Positions 59,455 to 64,000 of a DNA stretch of 64,000 nucleotides are shown in pieces. A model generated the notes under the pieces. That model was given only the letters and a program-made list of their open reading frames with translations. It searched no databases and was not told where the DNA came from. The position numbers and the translations under genes were made by a program. Each line of letters begins with the position of its first letter. The stretch's first letter is position 1. The DNA comes from an uncultured Prevotellaceae bacterium (GTDB taxonomy: Bacteria > Bacteroidota > Bacteroidia > Bacteroidales > Bacteroidaceae): assembly GCA_902800435.1 (NCBI GenBank), contig CADCEQ010000022.1, positions 5,899 to 69,898 of the forward strand. Direction: 5' to 3'.

Positions 59455-59664
59455 ATGAGTTTTGCCGTTCTTTGTATAGGTGCTCTTGCCATACTGGGCA
59501 TCGTGGCTGCCGCAGCCTCCTACCTGCAAGGGGGAGACGACGTGGTAACGGCAGGACACGACTGCAGTTCATGCACGTCCGCCAACGACGGTTCGTGCAA
59601 ACTGCACTGCCTGATGGAAGAGAGGAAAGAGAAAGAATGCGTAGAACGACATACCTCTTTATAA
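59455..59664 (+). CDS. Small Cys-rich membrane protein
   Basis: A 69-aa protein with one N-terminal transmembrane helix (about 3-24) and four cysteines in HDCSSCTSANDGSCKLHC, a pattern that could bind a metal or iron-sulfur cluster. Similar small proteins with this Cys spacing are conserved in Bacteroidota as I remember, but no function is known to me. It starts 6 bp after aroA and overlaps porW by 28 bp in another frame. Confidence 0.72.
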   Translation: MSFAVLCIGALAILGIVAAAASYLQGGDDVVTAGHDCSSCTSANDGSCKLHCLMEERKEKECVERHTSL

Positions 59665-62567
59665 TAGCTGCCACCATGCTGTTGGCGGTGGGCTGCTCTA
59701 CGAAGAAAAACACTTCGCAGACCAGAATGTGGCATTCGTTCACCGCACGCTACAACACCTACTACAATGGTTCGCAGGCGTTCATTGACGGGTCATTGGA
59801 AAAGGAGAAGGGCAACAAAGACAACTATACCGAGATGCTGCCCCTCTATACGGTAGGCAACAAGAAAAGCCGCGAGATAGGCAAGGGACAGTTTGACCGT
59901 GCCATCGAGAAGATGGAGAAGACCATCAAACTGCACAGCATCAAGGCCAAGCCCGAATGGAACAAGTCGGGGCGCAAGACTGCCAAGGACCGCGAATGGC
60001 TGGGGCGCAAGGAGTATAACCCGTTTCTTTGGAAAGCATGGCTGCTCATGGGCAAGGCCCAGTTCCAGCAGGGTGCTTTCGACGAGGCTGCCTCTACATT
60101 CTCATACATGAGCCATCTCTACCAGACACAACCCATGCAGAACGCCATTGCCCGTGCATGGTTGGCCAAGTGCTATACCGAACTAGATTGGCTCTACGAT
60201 GCCGAGGACGTCATCCGTGGCATGAACCGCGACTCCATCCACTATCGCTCGGTGAAGGACTGGGACTACACCTATGCCGACTACTACATCCGTAATGGCG
60301 AATATGAGAAGGCCGTCCCCTACCTCCAGAAAGTCATTAAACACGAGCGGCGCAAGACACAGAAGGCACGCGAGTGGTTCCTGATGGGACAGATTCAGAC
60401 GATTCTCGGCAACAGAGATCAGGCCTACCGCGCATACCAGCGCGTGGTACGCCAAAGTCCGCCCTACGAACTGGAGTTCAATGCGCGCATCGCCCAGACC
60501 GAGGTGATGGCCTCTACCAACGGGCGCGGTATGATCAGCCGTCTGAAGCGCATGGCCCGCAACGACAACAACAAGGACTACCTTGACCAGGTCTACTATG
60601 CCATCGGCAACATCTATCTTTCGCAGAAAGACACCCTCCAAGCCATCGGTGCCTACGAGAAGGGCAATGAGAAGGCTACTCGCAGCGGCATCGAAAAGGG
60701 CGTGCTACTACTCAAACTTGGCGGACTGTACTGGGACAAGGAGAAATACGCTGACGCCCAGCGCTGCTATGGCGAAGCCATCGGACTGTTAGACAAGGAC
60801 CGCCCCGACTACGAGCAGTTGTCGAACCGCTCGAAGATGCTCGACGAACTGGTGCCCTTTACCGAGGCCATCCACCTGCAGGACTCGTTGCAGGAACTGG
60901 CAAAGATGCCTGAGAAGGAGCGTCTGGAGGCCATCGACCGCGTGATTGATGCCCTGAAGAAAAAGGAAAAGGAGGAGCGCGACAAGGCTCTGGAGGCCGA
61001 GGTTGAGAAAACACTCCAACAGCGAGGCGCTACAGGCAACCGCACCAACACCCCCAATCGCCCGACGGCGCCCAACGTCGCCCAGCAGGGCAATGGCCAG
61101 TGGTACTTCTACAATCCTATTGCCGTCAATCAGGGTAAGCAGACGTTCCAGCGGCAATGGGGCAAGCGCGAGAACACCGACGACTGGCAGCGCGCCAACC
61201 GGACTGTGGTCAACCTTCAGGCTAGCATGGACACTCCTGAAGCGCAAGAAAGCATCGACAGCATAGGCGGCACTCAACCTGATAGCGCTTTGGCCGACGT
61301 TGAACAGCCTACCGACTCTGTAGCCAACGACACTTTGGCCAACGACCCGCACAACCGAGAATACTATCTGGCTCAGATACCCTTCACAGAAGACCAAGTT
61401 GCCGCCTCTAACGACATTATCAAGGACGGTCTGTTCCATGCCGGCATCATCTTCAAGGACAAGCTCGGCAACCTGAACCTGAGCGAAAAGCATCTGCTGA
61501 GACTCACCGAGAACTTTGGTGATTTCCCGCAGTTGGATGAGGCTTGGTATCATCTTTTCCTGCTCTACTCTCTTCAGGGGCGCACCGACAAGGCCAACGA
61601 CTGCCTTTCGCATCTGAAAGCCGACTTTGCCGAGAGCCAGTGGACCATTCTGCTCTCCGACCCCAACTTCACCGAGAACCAGCGCTTCGGCGTACACATC
61701 GAAGACTCGCTCTATGCCGCCACCTACGATGCCTTCAATGACGACCGCTATCAAGAGGCACAGGCCAACGCACGGCTGGCCATCGAGCGGTTCCCGTTGG
61801 GCCAGAATCAGCCGAAATTCCTGTTCATCAGCGGTCTGAGCAAGCTTAACGAGGGCGACGGCAACGGCTGCGTCGAACTGCTGAAGCAAGTAGTCGAAAA
61901 GTACCCCCAGAGCGAGGTAAGCGAGATTGCTGGTATGATTGTGAAAGGCGTACAGGAGGGGCGTCCACTACACGGAGGGAAGTTCGACTTGGGCGATGTC
62001 TGGTCGCGACGCGACATCGCTATGGTTACCAATGACTCCACGGGCACCGACTCGCTATCGGCCGAGCGAAACACCAATTTCCTGTTCCTCCTCGTATATG
62101 AGCCCGACTCCGTCAACGAGAACCAGCTGCTCTTCGAAATGGCGCGCTACAACTTCACCAACTTTCTGGTGCGCAACTTCGACCTGAGCATTGAACAGGA
62201 GTACGGTCTGCACCGCATGCTCATCAGCGGATTCCTCAACTACGACGAGGCTCTGCAATATGCCCGCAAACTGCATGGTGCTGAGACCATGAAGGCTATC
62301 TTGAACCACTGCCACAGCCTCATTATCAGCCAGCAGAACCTTGCCCTCATCGGCGCCCGCTACAGCTATGACGACTACCAGAAGTTCTACGAGAAGACAT
62401 TTACACCACTGAAAATCAGCAACGAGCAACTGCTCAACATACCCGAAGTCACCCAACAGCCTGAGGAGGAGGAGGACGAAGAGGATGTCCCCGCCGAAGA
62501 GGCTGACGATGCCGACGACACCCCAGAGCAGGGCGGAGACCTCGACTTCGGTGAAGATTTCTGGTAA
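59637..62567 (+). CDS. porW: Type IX secretion lipoprotein PorW/SprE
   Basis: Outer-membrane-associated TPR lipoprotein needed for type IX secretion and gliding in studied relatives. The 976-aa product starts MRRTTYLFIIAATMLLAVGC, with a lipobox ending at Cys20. The family opening WHSFTARYNTYYNGSQAF and many TPR-like helix pairs follow (AWLLMGKAQFQQGAFDEAAS, REWFLMGQIQTILGNRDQA). A low-complexity, Gln/Asn/Pro-rich section lies in the middle, and the tail is acidic (about 945-976). The ATG at 59637 gives the lipoprotein signal; a longer frame from 59472 has no homologous sequence. porX starts 32 bp downstream. Confidence 0.92.
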   Translation: MRRTTYLFIIAATMLLAVGCSTKKNTSQTRMWHSFTARYNTYYNGSQAFIDGSLEKEKGNKDNYTEMLPLYTVGNKKSREIGKGQFDRAIEKMEKTIKLHSIKAKPEWNKSGRKTAKDREWLGRKEYNPFLWKAWLLMGKAQFQQGAFDEAASTFSYMSHLYQTQPMQNAIARAWLAKCYTELDWLYDAEDVIRGMNRDSIHYRSVKDWDYTYADYYIRNGEYEKAVPYLQKVIKHERRKTQKAREWFLMGQIQTILGNRDQAYRAYQRVVRQSPPYELEFNARIAQTEVMASTNGRGMISRLKRMARNDNNKDYLDQVYYAIGNIYLSQKDTLQAIGAYEKGNEKATRSGIEKGVLLLKLGGLYWDKEKYADAQRCYGEAIGLLDKDRPDYEQLSNRSKMLDELVPFTEAIHLQDSLQELAKMPEKERLEAIDRVIDALKKKEKEERDKALEAEVEKTLQQRGATGNRTNTPNRPTAPNVAQQGNGQWYFYNPIAVNQGKQTFQRQWGKRENTDDWQRANRTVVNLQASMDTPEAQESIDSIGGTQPDSALADVEQPTDSVANDTLANDPHNREYYLAQIPFTEDQVAASNDIIKDGLFHAGIIFKDKLGNLNLSEKHLLRLTENFGDFPQLDEAWYHLFLLYSLQGRTDKANDCLSHLKADFAESQWTILLSDPNFTENQRFGVHIEDSLYAATYDAFNDDRYQEAQANARLAIERFPLGQNQPKFLFISGLSKLNEGDGNGCVELLKQVVEKYPQSEVSEIAGMIVKGVQEGRPLHGGKFDLGDVWSRRDIAMVTNDSTGTDSLSAERNTNFLFLLVYEPDSVNENQLLFEMARYNFTNFLVRNFDLSIEQEYGLHRMLISGFLNYDEALQYARKLHGAETMKAILNHCHSLIISQQNLALIGARYSYDDYQKFYEKTFTPLKISNEQLLNIPEVTQQPEEEEDEEDVPAEEADDADDTPEQGGDLDFGEDFW

Positions 62568-62598
62568 TAATACAAAACGTAAAAATATAAACGGAAAT

Positions 62599-64000
62599 AT
62601 GACAAACGGAGTATTGCTTTGGGTGGACGACGAGATAGAGCAACTGCGGGCACACCTGCTGTTTCTCGAGAAGAAAGGTTACGAGGTGGTGACTGTCTCG
62701 AACGGCACCGATGCCATCGACCAGTGCCGTGAACGCTCCTTCGACCTCGTGCTGCTCGACGAGCAGATGCCAGGCCTCAGCGGACTGGAGACGCTGCAGC
62801 GCATCAAGCAGCTGCAGCCCGCCCTGCCCGTGGTGATGGTGACCAAGAGTGAGGAGGAGAACATCATGGAGCAGGCTATCGGCCAGCAGATTGCCGACTA
62901 CCTCATCAAGCCTGTCAACCCCAATCAGATACTGCTGACGCTGAAGAAGAACATCCACCGCCGCGAGATTGTGACCGAGGTGACGCAGAGCCAGTACCAG
63001 CAGAGTTTCCAGCAGATTGCCATGCAGATCATGGACTGCCAGACGTGGCAGGACTGGACCGAGGTCTACCGCCGGCTCGTCCACTGGGAGCTGCAGCTCT
63101 CGTCGACCGACAGTTCGATGACCGAAATGCTGCAGATGCAGAAGGAGGAGGCCAACCTCGGCTTTGCCAAGTTCGTGAAGAAGAACTACATGTCGTGGGT
63201 CGACGGTAAGGACGCCCCCCTCATGTCGCACCGCTTCTTCAAGGAGCGGCTTTTCCCCCTGCTCAACGCCAAGCAGAAGGTGTTCCTCGTCGTGCTCGAT
63301 AACTTCCGGTACGACCAGTGGCGCATGCTGGCACAGGAGTTGGGCGACCAGTTCGACATCGACGAAGACCTTTACTGCTCCATCTTGCCAACCGCCACGC
63401 AGTATGCCCGCAACGCCATCTTCTCGGGACTCATGCCCGACCAGATAGCCCGTATGTTCCCCGACCTGTGGGTCGACGAGGATGAGGAGGAGGGCAAGAA
63501 CCTGAACGAGGCGCCGCTCATACAGACGCAGATAGAGCGCTACCGCCGCCACGACACCTTTTCTTATAATAAGGTGAACAACTCGCAGGATGCCGACCGA
63601 CTGATGCAGCAGCTGAACCAGCTGAAGAAGAACGATCTCAATGTCGTCGTCTTCAACTTCATCGACATGCTCAGCCACGCCCGAACAGAGAGCCGTATGG
63701 TGCGCGAGTTGGCCAACAACGAAAGTGCCTACCGCAGCATCACCCTCTCCTGGTTCCGCCACTCGGTCATCGCCGACTTCTTCCGACAGCTGGCACAGAC
63801 CGACTACAAGGTCATCGTCACGACCGACCACGGCTCCATACGCTGCACGAGGCCTGTCAAGATTGTCGGCGACCGCAACACCAACACCAACCTGCGCTAC
63901 AAGCTGGGCAAGAACCTGAGCTACAACGACAAGGACGTCTACGTCATCCGCGAGCCGCAGAAGGCGCAGCTGCCATCCCCCAACCTGTCGACAAGCTATG
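62599..64000 (+). CDS. porX: PorX, response regulator with PglZ domain (partial, runs off the end)
   Basis: Two-component regulator of type IX secretion. 467 codons are present with no stop. The receiver domain starts at MTNGVLLWVDDE (Asp10, Asp11), with the phosphoacceptor Asp54 in LVLLDEQMPG and Lys in YLIKPVNP. A helical linker (about 125-205) leads to an alkaline-phosphatase-like PglZ domain from about 215, with VFLVVLDNFRYDQW and VIVTTDHGSI as metal-site landmarks. Its sensor partner PorY is not seen. Adjacent to porW, as in many members of the phylum. Confidence 0.93.
   Translation, partial: MTNGVLLWVDDEIEQLRAHLLFLEKKGYEVVTVSNGTDAIDQCRERSFDLVLLDEQMPGLSGLETLQRIKQLQPALPVVMVTKSEEENIMEQAIGQQIADYLIKPVNPNQILLTLKKNIHRREIVTEVTQSQYQQSFQQIAMQIMDCQTWQDWTEVYRRLVHWELQLSSTDSSMTEMLQMQKEEANLGFAKFVKKNYMSWVDGKDAPLMSHRFFKERLFPLLNAKQKVFLVVLDNFRYDQWRMLAQELGDQFDIDEDLYCSILPTATQYARNAIFSGLMPDQIARMFPDLWVDEDEEEGKNLNEAPLIQTQIERYRRHDTFSYNKVNNSQDADRLMQQLNQLKKNDLNVVVFNFIDMLSHARTESRMVRELANNESAYRSITLSWFRHSVIADFFRQLAQTDYKVIVTTDHGSIRCTRPVKIVGDRNTNTNLRYKLGKNLSYNDKDVYVIREPQKAQLPSPNLSTSY

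Noticed and set aside
59472..59636. N-terminal extension of PorW
   Set aside because: It overlaps the Cys-rich gene in another frame and lacks homology; the lipoprotein signal starts at 59637.

Overview
The window is chromosomal DNA of a Bacteroidota bacterium, most likely a gut or rumen Prevotella-type organism (inference). The grounds are promoters with the Bacteroidetes -7 box TAnnTTTG, a PorW-PorX pair and a type IX secretion C-terminal domain, NhaD, BT_3928-type and DUF1599 proteins, pectin, arabinan and rhamnose genes, and secreted proteins ending in dockerin-like repeats. Core genes are GC-rich; several inserts are clearly AT-rich. There is one tRNA, no rRNA, no insertion sequence with a transposase and no CRISPR array.

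Layout. 0-4 kb: frr and rsgA (minus), an AraC-type regulator (plus) and an NhaD antiporter (minus). 4-10.2 kb: a plus-strand L-rhamnose operon (rhaB, an inserted GxxExxY gene, rhaI, a GH20 hexosaminidase, rhaT). 10.2-29.8 kb: a nearly continuous minus-strand block. Read in the direction of transcription it holds an RND efflux adaptor, an inserted four-helix-bundle gene, the RND pump, its outer-membrane channel, an LpxA-like acyltransferase, a membrane SpoIIE phosphatase fused to an RsbW-like kinase, a STAS antagonist, a porin, a 2418-residue nonribosomal peptide synthetase (C-A-T-C-A-T-R) and a MATE exporter. 29.8-34.5 kb: a repeat-dense accessory region around one leucine-rich-repeat gene. 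34.5-51.7 kb: GH51 arabinofuranosidase, a membrane protein of unknown function, CCA-adding enzyme, a PAP2 phosphatase with a probable outer-membrane barrel, a lipoprotein, DUF1599, BT_3928, tpiA, a SPOR protein, folE, a large secreted protein and a CotH-type protein. 51.8-64 kb: pectate lyase, pepD, serine hydrolase, tRNA-Pro, aroA, a small Cys-rich membrane protein, porW and the first part of porX.

How the genes fit together. The rhamnose operon, GH51 and PL1 enzymes suggest pectin and rhamnogalacturonan use. porW/porX belong to the type IX secretion system that would export proteins such as the CotH-type one. The synthetase ends in a reductase domain, so a dipeptide aldehyde or a cyclised pyrazinone-type product is expected. 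It lies among exporters and a partner-switching signalling pair.

Most unusual signals. (1) The GxxExxY gene is an AT-rich insert between rhaB and rhaI, bounded by about 42-bp inverted repeats. The same arms, without the gene, make at least eight roughly 90-bp palindromes in the 30-34 kb region, four of them in tandem. This looks like a gene-bearing element with MITE-like derivatives. (2) A four-helix-bundle gene sits the same way, inside inverted repeats, between two efflux genes. (3) A different GC-rich palindromic repeat occurs between genes and also in frame inside rsgA (two sites) and the CCA-adding enzyme gene (two sites). (4) Two nested giant palindromes with perfect 36-38 bp AT cores lie at 33.4-34.3 kb.
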